Positions 48,376 through 57,770 of a DNA stretch of 64,000 bases are shown here, one piece after another; the stretch's first letter is position 1, and every line of letters starts with the position of its first letter. The stretch is from Paguma larvata. Its lineage: Eukaryota > Chordata > Mammalia > Carnivora > Viverridae. Where the stretch lies: positions 50,930,960-50,994,959 of the forward strand of contig CM057839.1 of NCBI GenBank assembly GCA_030068075.1. Direction: 5' to 3'. The translations under genes were made by a program, and so were the position numbers. Under the pieces are notes generated by a model. That model had not been told where the DNA came from. It was given only the letters and a program-made list of their open reading frames with translations, and did no database searches.

Positions 48376-48625
48376 AAGGACATGATAATTGCATTGTGTG
48401 TTTTTATTTTTGTAAAGAGTCCTTATCTTTCAGAGATACACGCTGAGATATTTACAATGAAAAGTTAGGACATCTTGGATTAGCTGCAAAACAATCTAGG
48501 GGTGGGGACTGGGAGTGGAGCCGGATTTTTCTTCTTGAAATTGGGAGAACAGATCCTTAGGGTTCTAAAAGTTTTCTCTCTACTTTTGTTTATGTTTGAA
48601 AAGTTCCATAATAAAAAGTGAAAGA
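48376..48625 (+). mobile_element. old L1M-type 3' end
   Basis: AGAGTCCTTATCTTTCAGAG, a GCAAAACAATCTAGGGGTGG stretch and TTCTCTCTACTTTTGTTTAT, closing with CCATAATAAAAAGTG, as in ancient L1 tails. Confidence 0.65.
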
Positions 48626-49341
48626 AAATCTTTAGCAGGACTGACCACTAACCTGGATACTCACCAAATAGGAGTTATTTACTCCATGAAAGTAGAGAGC
48701 ACCCTCTTCGCTGTCTGTGTTTTGCTATGCCTTGTCTTTCTCAGAATTACCATGTGTTTTTATTTCTTCCTCTCCTTTCTCAAACTCTTGTCCACCTCTT
48801 GTCTTTCAACCACCTTATGGATTTCTCTTTTACATGGACTAGGTTCTTCTCTGCAGTAATTACTAGAAGTGTATGTTTTCTCACTCCCTTCCCCCATTTC
48901 ACTCTTTCCTCTCTTGTAGCCACTACATTTAGTTGCCTTATTATCACAGATGCTGCTCCCCCCTCCCTGTAGAGCAGTGGACAGAACCAGGTTCCTATCC
49001 CTGTTACGGAAGTCAGAGAAGGGGTTGCATACTTGTGCCCACGCACTACTGAAAGGTCTTTCCGCCTCCCCATGAACTATGTGTGTGTCAGAGTAATCTA
49101 TTTGTCCACTCAGGCAAAACTTGAGACGGAATAATTACTTACGAGGCTCTGAGGCTGGCAACGATAGGAACTCATTAGTCGATGCCTACTAATGTGGTTT
49201 TGGTTCCCAATGTGGTTTTGGTTCCTTTCCTAAATGGATGTTTTATCGTTTATATGAAATGTAGAGCAGTATTTGAATTCATAGAGCATTCCTCCCACCT
49301 TTGTTTGAGAAGTTTAAGCTGCTCTCATTTCCTTCTTCTTT

Positions 49342-49550
49342 TTTTTTTAAGTTTATTTATTCATTTTGAGAGAGAGAGAGGGAGAGCGTGAGTGGGGGAG
49401 GGGCAGAGAGAGAGAGAGAATCCCCAGCAAGCTCCGCTCTGCTATCAGCGCGAAGCCCAATTTGGGGCTCGATCCCACAAACAGTAGGATCATGACCAGA
49501 AGTGAGATCAAGAGTGGGACACTTAACTGACTCAGCCACCCAGGCGCCCC
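49342..49550 (-). mobile_element. felid SINE
   Basis: Inverted copy ending CAGCCACCCAGGCGCCCC. The flanks TAAGCTGCTCTCATTTC and TAAACTGCTCTCACTTC form a 17-bp duplication with two mismatches. Confidence 0.94.
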
Positions 49551-50816
49551 TAAACTGCTCTCACTTCTAACATAGTTATCTGTCTCCCATACTTCTTTGA
49601 GAGGAAGAGAGAGGAAAGTCACCCATCCCAGAAGAGCAAAGTCAGGCCCGGTGAGGGTAATAGCCTGTTCCAGGCCTCGGGAGACTTCGCAGAACAGCCT
49701 GGAGGAACACTTTGCCTTGTTTACCTCTCGGGTATACAAGGGTCCGCCGGCTGGCAGGCTTTCCTGAGGGCGTGGCCGGAGGGGCCGCGTTTCTGTCCCC
49801 ATTGTTTTGTGCTGTTTACTTGCAGGATGTGTAAGCACAGCATGTAATGTAGTACCAGATGTTCTACGTGGGAGGAATTTCATTACTCACATACACTTGA
49901 GGGTGCTTTCTTCAGACTGCACCCGGCCCTTTCATGGAGCACAATGTGTAAATCTGCCTCCCGTACCACTACCAAACCCCTCAAACCCAAGGAGATACTG
50001 CGGGTCCTTTGGTATTTTTTGCTTTTAGACATGTGGAGGCCTAGTGAAAGCATCATGTAGATTCTTCTTATTTTTTAGATGTTCCAGTCAAAGTGGCCCA
50101 GAATGGTTTGTTGGCCTGGATTTCAAGGCCTCTGCCCACCGACAGGGACTCCACATTCGACCTCACTCCCCACCACCCCGGCTGGGACCCTGCATCCTGG
50201 ATAGGCGAGCTGGCTCTCTCTGCCATAGACACTATGCTCATCCTGCTCTGGTGTTTTCCCTTCCCAGAAGAGCCCAATCCTGGCTGAGCTCAGGCCCCAC
50301 CTTGCCGACCTCACCCTTCTCTGCACTGGCAGCAGGCACAGCTCTGTACCATGAGACTCTAGCCTTAACTCACGGATCGTATGTGAGCCTGAGGGTGTGA
50401 GTTTGAGTGTGTGTATGTGTCTACTGGTCCTAGCCCCACATCTACAGGATTCCAGAGGGCAGGAAGGCACTATCGCGTAGAGTTTTCTAAATTCTCTATG
50501 GGGCCTAGGAACGGACATGGATAGAGTGATTTGAACTTTAATTTCTCTTCAGAGCAGTGTCTTTGGTTTGACTTTCCAATGTGCTCAATTCCTTTTTCTA
50601 CACAGTCATATGTAATGAATACGTTTAATGTAAAACATCAAGTAAAAAGAACGAGGGAGTATGTTCACTCCCGCCTGGGGAGGCGGGTGGTGTGGGTGTC
50701 AATTTGTGGTCCCAGCTGCCGCATGAGGTGGAGAATTACGGGACTTGGGGCTACTCGGGGACCGCCACCACGCTGCACCCCCAGATGCTCTGCTCTCGCT
50801 GCGGCAGCCCACTCAC

Positions 50817-50973
50817 CGCTGCTGAAAGGCCTTCTGGCCCATCTCTCGGGCGGCTCTCTTCACCTCCTCGGGAACCGCGTCTTTCTCGGCCTCAGACACC
50901 TGGTACACAGGATGGCCCGCGTCCAGCCGGTAAGGACCGCCTTTGCCACCCAGACCTGCGGTGTCTCTTCCCC
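50817..50973 (-). CDS. VWA8: VWA8 coding exon (glycine-rich to helical segment)
   Basis: Exon of 157 nt. The acceptor is ATGATTTCCTTCTAG and the donor is CAGCAGCG/GTGAGTGG. The first two bases (GG) complete a Gly codon begun in the upstream exon. The frame reads GRDTAGLGGKGGPYRLDAGH, then PVYQVSEAEKDAVPEEVKRA and AREMGQKAFQQ plus CG. It combines a Gly-rich GLGGKGGPYRLD motif with a charged helix. Both are typical of this part of mammalian VWA8. The plus-strand frames over this interval are shadows. Confidence 0.96.
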
Positions 50974-51403
50974 CTAGAAGGAAATCATTAAAATTCAGGT
51001 GACAAGACTGATGCAGACCACAAGACAAAGTCAGATCGTCCTGTGAAGTGTATGAATTGTACCCACTCAGTAATTGAATGTTCAGATGACCATCTCCTGG
51101 AAACAAAGGGTTTCCCCCTGTTTAGGATGCCTTTTCTCTTCTTCGTCCAGCCAAAGTTTACCGGTATTTCAAGACACCTCATCTGATGACTGTACCTCAC
51201 AGGGATCACTCCTGGCCACTATTTGTTACCCTTTAATATTTATTTTTTCTTTTTTTACCAACTATATGGTGGATGGGATTATATCTTATATACTTTTATA
51301 TCTTCGCACCTACAAGAGTGGCTTAAACCCTACAGATAGCTTGGTATGTATTTGTTAACCAATGAGCAACACTCCTTGCCCCTCGAATGTTACCTTCTTT
51401 TTC

Positions 51404-51491
51404 CTTAAAATAAGAGAAAGAGCCAGAATATGTAAATATTTCTCTTAATATGTAATATGTAAATTTCTCTTAAAATAAGAGAAAGAGCCAG
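51404..51491. repeat. local direct duplication, 23-bp unit 65 bp apart
   Basis: CTTAAAATAAGAGAAAGAGC and the next three bases occur identically at 51404-51426 and 51469-51491. Between them an AATATGTAAAT motif is also doubled. Confidence 0.9.
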
Positions 51492-51914
51492 TCAGCTTTA
51501 GACACTGTCAGCGGCAGGAGAGTTTTCCAATATAAACCCAAGTCTGCATGCTTGTTAGTGTGTTAACGTTATGTAATATTACAGAAACTGTTTATATTGT
51601 AAATATAAATTAAATGCCTAGAGGACCAGGTAGGTAATACCATAAAAAGTGGTGAGGACTTTGGCTAGCTAGAGCAAACTTGGCTTGTCTAAATACATTA
51701 AAATTCAAGTTATTTAAAATATTGTGTTGACCCTCAAAACACATATATTGGCTAGATTTGGCCTCTGGGCTATGAGTTTATTGCCTCTGTTTTATAGTGA
51801 TTAAAATACTAGTAATCAGTTTCTTTGGTTCACTCACACACAACTTGGGCACTTAGAAGAGAATTCGATATGGGGAGGGCAGTGTGGTGTCACATCGTGT
51901 CGTATCATGTACCA

Positions 51915-52165
51915 GTGTTACAGAGTACGGCACTGTGCAGTTAAACCGGGCAGCCTGAGTTGGAATCCTGGCTCCAATGCATTAAGTCGTGGGTCCTTGA
52001 AGGAAGTCCCTTAACTTCTCTGTGTCTCAGTCTCTTTATCTGTAAAATGGAGACACTAATATTACTTACTTCTTGGGACTGTCATGAATCTAAAATGCTT
52101 GGAACAGTATCTGGTGCAAAATAAGAACTATGTTAGTGGTTGCTCTTACTATTAATAATTAGACA
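51915..52165 (+). mobile_element. MIR
   Basis: AGCCTGAGTTGGAATCCTGG, TCTCTTTATCTGTAAAATGG and a TGGTGCAAAATAAGAACTAT end, close to a full MIR. Confidence 0.85.
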
Positions 52166-54076
52166 ACTTCCTGTCACATAGAATAAGGTCATTTCTAAGT
52201 TTCGTAAAGTGGAAATTTTGAAAGCTTTTGGGCTTTTTTTAAATTATGTTACATTCATCTTTTCCCCCTTGGAGCCTTAATTGGTATAACGAACTAAAAG
52301 TAAGAACTCAGTGTGTACTGCTTCCCTTACCAAAGTCCAGGTAGGTCATTTCCTAATGGGAAACACCATGAGAACAGCCTATTAATTATAGTATGTTCAC
52401 CCTTTGATTCGAGCACATCTGACTTCATTTTTGTTTAGAAATTGGTGGTGGAAAATTCCTTCTCAGATGGTGTGATTGCCGGCTCTCACTCAGGGACAGC
52501 CTGTAGGCCGAGGGGACCAGTAACTGGACAAGGACAATGAGCTACAGAGGTTAGAAGAACTGTTTCTGTGACCTGGCTCCCTTCCTATAGGAGCTTCTCC
52601 TCAGGCATGGGTGAATCACGGATAGAGCTTAACAGTTCCTAGGTGTGGAGATGACGTCAGGTTTGGTGAAGAGGAAAGGACCCACAACCATTCAGACGCT
52701 GGTGTGAGTGGTCGGCATGAGTCACGGGGGCCCTCAGGAAAGTCACAAAGGGATGGAGATGGCAAGGGGGTGCTCTTCATAACCTCTACTTCTGACAGCC
52801 TTTAACTTGTATGACTTAAATGAAAACGCTGGTCAGAGGTTCTTGACTTCAAGGCAATTATCTCGCAGCTAACTGCAGACATCTTAAGTCAGCTCCTAAG
52901 GTATGGGGAGAACATGCAAAGGAGGGGCCCAGATGATGAAGGAGGGATCAGATGACTTGGGTCAGAGCTCCATTCAGTTCTGAGGGAGAATGACAGAAAA
53001 AGAAGTTGAAGCAAAAAAAGACTCAGTAGATAGAAAAATAAAGACTGGGGGACCTCAAAGCAGGGTCCTCAGTCTGGACAGAGGTGAGCTAGTAGATTGA
53101 GGGTGACTCACAAGTGAGAACCTCGGCTCCAGAGTAGTCCACTGCTGGGAAACGTACTACGGGCCAACTCATTCCACAACGCATTCCATATGGATTAAAT
53201 CTTGCTGCCTTGACACTAATTTCGAGATCAAAGGACATTTCTAAAAATACCCTTTCTTTAAAGCTGATGCTTTATGAATAAACAGAACAGGCAAGAAGTC
53301 TACGGGCTGATTTGATAACGCATTGTCTCAGCACAGGAACCCATTTCCTCCTGAGGCTGTCAAGGCCAAGAGGCACACACCATCCTTAGGGATGGAGCTC
53401 GTGCCAGCACGAGACGTAGATAAGATCAGACAGTGCACACACAGTCTGGCCCTATTCCTGTGGCCCAGCAGATGTGTGTGTCCAGCTGCCGCAGAGGAAA
53501 GGGGAAGGCAGCAGTCATGGGAACAATGCTCTCGTCAGGCAGCCAAGAGGAAGGAATGGACCACGGCCATCGGTTCAAGCTGCAACCGACTCGACTCTCT
53601 TATCTCAAAATCCTGCATCCTCAACATACTGACTTCTGAGATGTGGAAGGCAAGGACCATTTTGTTTCCAAGTCAGCTGGTCAAGAAAGAATTTACTATA
53701 GGTTGTTGGCGTGATCCCAAAGGCATGGAATTTAGAAGAAGGGATTAACATTTTTAATGAATACATTCTCAGTGCTTGTGCTCAGCACTCTACAATCTTC
53801 ACCACAGCCCGGTAAGACAGTTAGTATTTACCCCTTTTACCGATGAAGCCATTCTGGGAGAGGGTCAGGATAGTCTTAGGTCACAAGATGGCAGCGTCTG
53901 CAGGGCTCCAAATGCCAGAGCTTTGCCACATCTTGATGTCACTCTGGGACTCAGGGCAAAAGCACAGTCCCACAGACTAACCGGGGAGGCAGAGAAGGGA
54001 AGTGGTCCCTGCACCTTCTCAGGTGTGGTGTCAAGTTTCAGGAAGCTCAACCTAGGAGGATGCCGGTGCTACCAAC

Positions 54077-54185
54077 CTGTTCCGCCAGCCCAAGTATTCC
54101 CGCCCACGTGGGGCATGTTGTCTGGGTCCTCCTTTCCGTGTTTGGGGGAACTCACGTCTTCACCACTATCTCTGCTGATTGTTAT
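54077..54185 (-). CDS. VWA8: VWA8 coding exon, most upstream one identified
   Basis: Exon of 109 nt that has no ATG and reads on the minus strand only. After the acceptor TTGGTTTGTAG the frame is ITISRDSGEDVSSPKHGKED and then PDNMPHVGGNTWAGGT plus G, which pairs with GG of the next exon to give TGGRDTAG. The PHVGGNTWAGGTGGRD junction agrees with mammalian VWA8, so the 3' half is secure. The exact 5' edge is less certain: other AGs lie 10 and 13 bases further in, and I chose the first AG after the pyrimidine-rich stretch. The donor ACAG/GTTGGT is weak. The opposite strand has a 190-codon frame here that is only a shadow. Confidence 0.82.
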
Positions 54186-55214
54186 CTACAAACCAAGAAT
54201 TGAGACATTATCACTACCTCATGAGGAACACCAGAGACCGCGGGACAGAAAGAAAAACAACCTCAGGCCACGGGACACAATAGATGCTGTTCAGTGTCTG
54301 GCAAACCATCGGATTGCACATCCATTTAGCTGGGAAGGAGACACTTGATTTTTTTTTTTTTTAATTCTTTAAAAAAACAAAAAAAGAAAAGAAATTGGGC
54401 TGAGTTACAGCTTCAGGATTATCTTGGTGCAGTACACGCCTCAGGCAACCACACCAGGAACAACAAACACCTACGAGAATCAGGGAAAGTGGATCTCACC
54501 AGAGACTGACGCTCTCTGGATGGTTTAAAAGAATCACTGTCCAGCTGTTCCAGCAGAGTCACAGCAGATAACCCATTTAACTATTTAATTTTCAAAGAAA
54601 TTCAATCCTTTTGAGAAATACTTTGTGTAGAACATGGAAAACAAAAATTGCAAATGTGTCTGTGGGCTGCAGCGGCATATTAAAGTTACACACACAGACA
54701 CTAAAAACTGCTTGCTTATTTTCTGGACTCTCTCTAATTTTATTATGGCACTTTGTAGATTTCCTGACTCATCTCTATTTTAAAACTGGATTTACTATTT
54801 CTGCAATGGCAACCACAATAAGCTGCATTTGAGCCCTCTTCTATGAGAGCCTGTGACTCACTGGGCCCTAATTTCATTCAGCACAGATTCAGCAAAAGGA
54901 CATAATCACCCAAGAATTTCAATCCAGCTAAGTTCGTTCAGTAGATACCATTCCACAATAAAAAGAACTCAAAGCAGTCACACTTCATGAATCCTATGAG
55001 CCTGTTTTTAAAGGTAATGATTTTCAGAGCAGACCAAATCAAATAAGCATTTATTTGTTCAAAAAGTCTTCTAGAAGATGTACTGGCAGGACATCATATA
55101 AAGTACCAAAGCCATGGAGGATTGGTCACTGCTCTCTAACTTAACAAGCAGGGTGGAGCTTGCACGAACCAGAAGCATGATGCCAGAACAGTCTTTAGAG
55201 CTGATCCATTCCTT

Positions 55215-55438
55215 TTTTTAAAAATTTTTTTGACGCTTTTATTTATTTTTGAGAAACATAGAGATAGAGCATGAGCAGGGGAAGGGCAGAGAGAGAGGGA
55301 GACACAGAATCCGAAGCAGGCTCCAGGCTCTGATGAGCCATCAGCACAGAACCCCACCAGGGCTGGAACTCACAGACCGTGAGATCATGACCTGAGCCAA
55401 AGTCGGCCGCTTAACTGATTGAGCCACCCAGGTGGCCC
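55215..55438 (-). mobile_element. felid SINE
   Basis: Inverted copy ending GAGCCACCCAGGTGGCCC, with CCATTCCTT at both ends (55206-55214 and 55439-55447). Confidence 0.93.
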
Positions 55439-55911
55439 CCATTCCTTGTTAGTACTTGGACTTTCATTCTAGATATTGGGTTAATGAAGGCAGGTAGGTA
55501 ATTTAGAGTCTTTACAAGTAAAATGGCTATTAAGAATGAATTCAACATAACTTCCCTTGTCTATGTCCAGACTAGTTAATTTCAAATGTTACGACATTGT
55601 AAAGAGATTTCTGCCAAGAGCTTTGGCAGCATTAACAGAGTTTTGGCCACAATTTTAGAATACTTTAAGAAAATTCAGCAGCCAGGACAAGACAATTGAT
55701 ATGAATTTCACACACATAATCATGCTCTAAAAATGGGTGAACATATATTCTCCTTTTTTATATTAAACTATGCAGAATGGCTAAAAACATTCATAAAACA
55801 ATAAACATTTAAAACATTTTCCCAGAACTTGTCACCAGCTTCCAACTTGTCCAGAGGTAATATAAGAGATAAACAGTAGATTAAAACATAAATTGACTAT
55901 GAATTCTAGAC

Positions 55912-56098
55912 CAGCACTAATCGATAAAATTTTCTATGTTGATGGAAATATTTACAGCTGTGGTATCTAACATGGTAGCTATTAGCCCAATGTGGCTACT
56001 GAGTACTTGAGGACCTGAAGTTTAAATTTATTTAATTAACTAAAATTTAAACTTAAATAGCCACATGTGGCTAGTGGCTTTTTCAGTGGACAGCACAG
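55912..56098 (+). mobile_element. MER5A-like hAT DNA transposon remnant
   Basis: Ends are CAGCACTAATCGATAAAA and GGACAGCACAG. Inside, ATGGTAGCTATTAGCC and ATAGCCACATGTGGCTAGTG match the non-autonomous hAT-Charlie element MER5A. No transposase sequence is present. Confidence 0.75.
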
Positions 56099-56262
56099 CA
56101 TAAGGACAAGGTTGCCTCAGCCCAGCAGATACTGTTTGGAGCTCTTTGGATCATTCTGTTGATGTTCTCCATGAGAAATGAGAAAAACAAGGAACATTTA
56201 AAAACTGGGATAGGGTTTTATTCTGTGGTTAATTTAAGAAATCTATATAAAAGCTACACCTA

Positions 56263-56464
56263 GGGGTGCCTGGGTGGCTCAGTTGGTTAAGTGTCCAACT
56301 TTAGCTCAGGTCATGATCTCATAGTCTGTGAGTTCAAGCTCCATGACAGGCTCTGTGCTGACATCTCAGAGCCTGGAGCCTGCTTTAGATTCTGTGTTTC
56401 CCTCTCTCTCTCTGCCCCTTTCCCCACCTGCACTCTCTCTCTCAAAATAAAGACAATTTTATTT
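56263..56464 (+). mobile_element. felid SINE
   Basis: Forward copy with head GGGGTGCCTGGGTGGCTCAG. The flanks AAAGCTACACCTA and AAAGCTATAACTA form a decayed duplication. Confidence 0.94.
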
Positions 56465-57080
56465 TAAAGCTATAACTAGAGTCTAACAGGTTTTTTTTTA
56501 AACAAATGTAATGGAACTTACATATTATTGTTACTATAATAATAATATAAGCCTCTTAAAAGATGTAATAAAATTACAACAATATTGTCACTGCTCGAAA
56601 CAAGTTCTGGACTGCTTCTGGAAGGATCTACAGAGTCCATGGCAGATTTGTACTTAATATTTTTAATGGTGGAAAGTGTGTATTAACACTAGGTTTGATT
56701 TTTAATACATAGTCAAAGGATACTTGGAGTTAATTTCTGGTATAAACTATTTTCTAACTTGCTATGTACCCTTTGGCAAGTCAATTGACTTCTCTGGCCC
56801 TCAACTTTCTCATCAGGAACTAAGGGAATTGAACTAAATGATTTCTGCCATTTCACCTAGCGTTGAGATGTTCTGATTTCAATGATTCCAAACCTTGTAA
56901 ATAAGGTGATCAATGTTGGCTTTACAAAACAAGGCCCACTTATACAATAATGAGACTAGTGTGCTTATAAGAGTTGTGAGTCTTCTTTAGGCCAATCCTA
57001 AAAGATGAAGTTCCAAAAATGGTCTGAACAGTGATAGCATTACTGGAAAAACTGTTCTGAACATCATTCCTCACTTTGGG

Positions 57081-57088
57081 GTGTGTGT

Positions 57089-57124
<36 letters not shown>
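57081..57124. repeat. GT dinucleotide repeat
   Basis: About 22 GT units with one GA interruption. Confidence 0.95.
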
Positions 57125-57125
<1 letters not shown>

Positions 57126-57227
57126 CAGGTATGTTGTTTAAAAATTTAAAAAAAACTTCAGAAGAGAAATAGAAAGCAAATTCCTGTGTGTCTAGTAACT
57201 TTATTTTAATAAAAATTAGTTATCTTC

Positions 57228-57438
57228 GGGGCGCCTGGGTGGCTCTGTTGGTTAAGCACCGACTTCGGCTCAGGTCATGATCTCACGGTTTGTGAGTTCG
57301 AGCCCCGCGTCAGGCTCTGTGCTGACAGCTCAGGGCCTGGAGCCTCTTTCAGATTCTGTGTCTCCCTCTTTCTCTGCCCCTCCCCTGCTCACACTGTGTC
57401 TCTCTGTCAAAAGTAAATAAACATTAAAAAAATTAAAA
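57228..57438 (+). mobile_element. felid SINE, well preserved, 17-bp duplication
   Basis: Head GGGGCGCCTGGGTGGCTCTG and intact box B-like GAGTTCGAGCCCCGCG. AAAAATTAGTTATCTTC is repeated exactly at 57211-57227 and 57439-57455. Among the youngest-looking copies here. Confidence 0.96.
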
Positions 57439-57510
57439 AAAAATTAGTTATCTTCTTCAGATATTTCCTACAATCCAGACATTCTAGTGTAAGAGAACAG
57501 CTTTTTATTT

Positions 57511-57527
57511 AATTTTTTAATTTTTTT

Positions 57528-57567
<40 letters not shown>

Positions 57568-57770
57568 ATGCAAGTGGGGGAAAGAGGCGGAGAGAGAGAG
57601 AAAGAATCTTAAGCAGGTTCCATGCTCAGCATGGAGCCTGATGCAGGGTCCAATCCCAAACCCTAGGATCATGACCTGAACCAAAAGCAAGAGTCTGACG
57701 CTCAACTAACTGAGCCCTGAGAATAGTCTTTTAAGAATAAACCAATCTTCTAAGAACAATCCAGGTGCCC
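57511..57770 (-). mobile_element. felid SINE with disrupted head
   Basis: Inverted SINE with a long GA run. Its head should read continuously GAGCCACCCAGGTGCCC, but it breaks after GAGCC at 57716 and resumes as CCAGGTGCCC at 57761-57770. The extra bases resemble the flanking sequence that follows. Confidence 0.85.

Larger units (their letters stand above)
44605..50816 (-). other. VWA8: VWA8 intron of 6.2 kb
   Basis: Contains two felid SINEs, carnivore L1 fragments, an L1M 3' end, a CA microsatellite and a CAAAC tract. No additional exon was recognised. Confidence 0.85.
50974..54076 (-). other. VWA8: VWA8 intron of 3.1 kb
   Basis: Holds a MIR at about 51915-52165 and a local duplication at 51404-51491. 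The 141-codon plus-strand frame at 53323-53748 lacks any recognisable domain and is not called. Confidence 0.8.

Noticed and set aside
50531..50991. Plus-strand frames of 148 and 99 codons
   Set aside because: Antisense shadow of the VWA8 exon at 50817-50973.
53323..53748. 141-codon plus-strand frame
   Set aside because: No family resemblance and low-complexity-free but random-looking composition; single intronic frame with no further evidence.
53776..54348. 190-codon plus-strand frame
   Set aside because: Covers the strand opposite to the VWA8 exon at 54077-54185; no recognisable protein and no splice support.
57228..57438. tRNA-like A and B boxes
   Set aside because: These belong to a tRNA-Lys-derived SINE head, as in all the other SINE copies; no intact tRNA cloverleaf gene was found.
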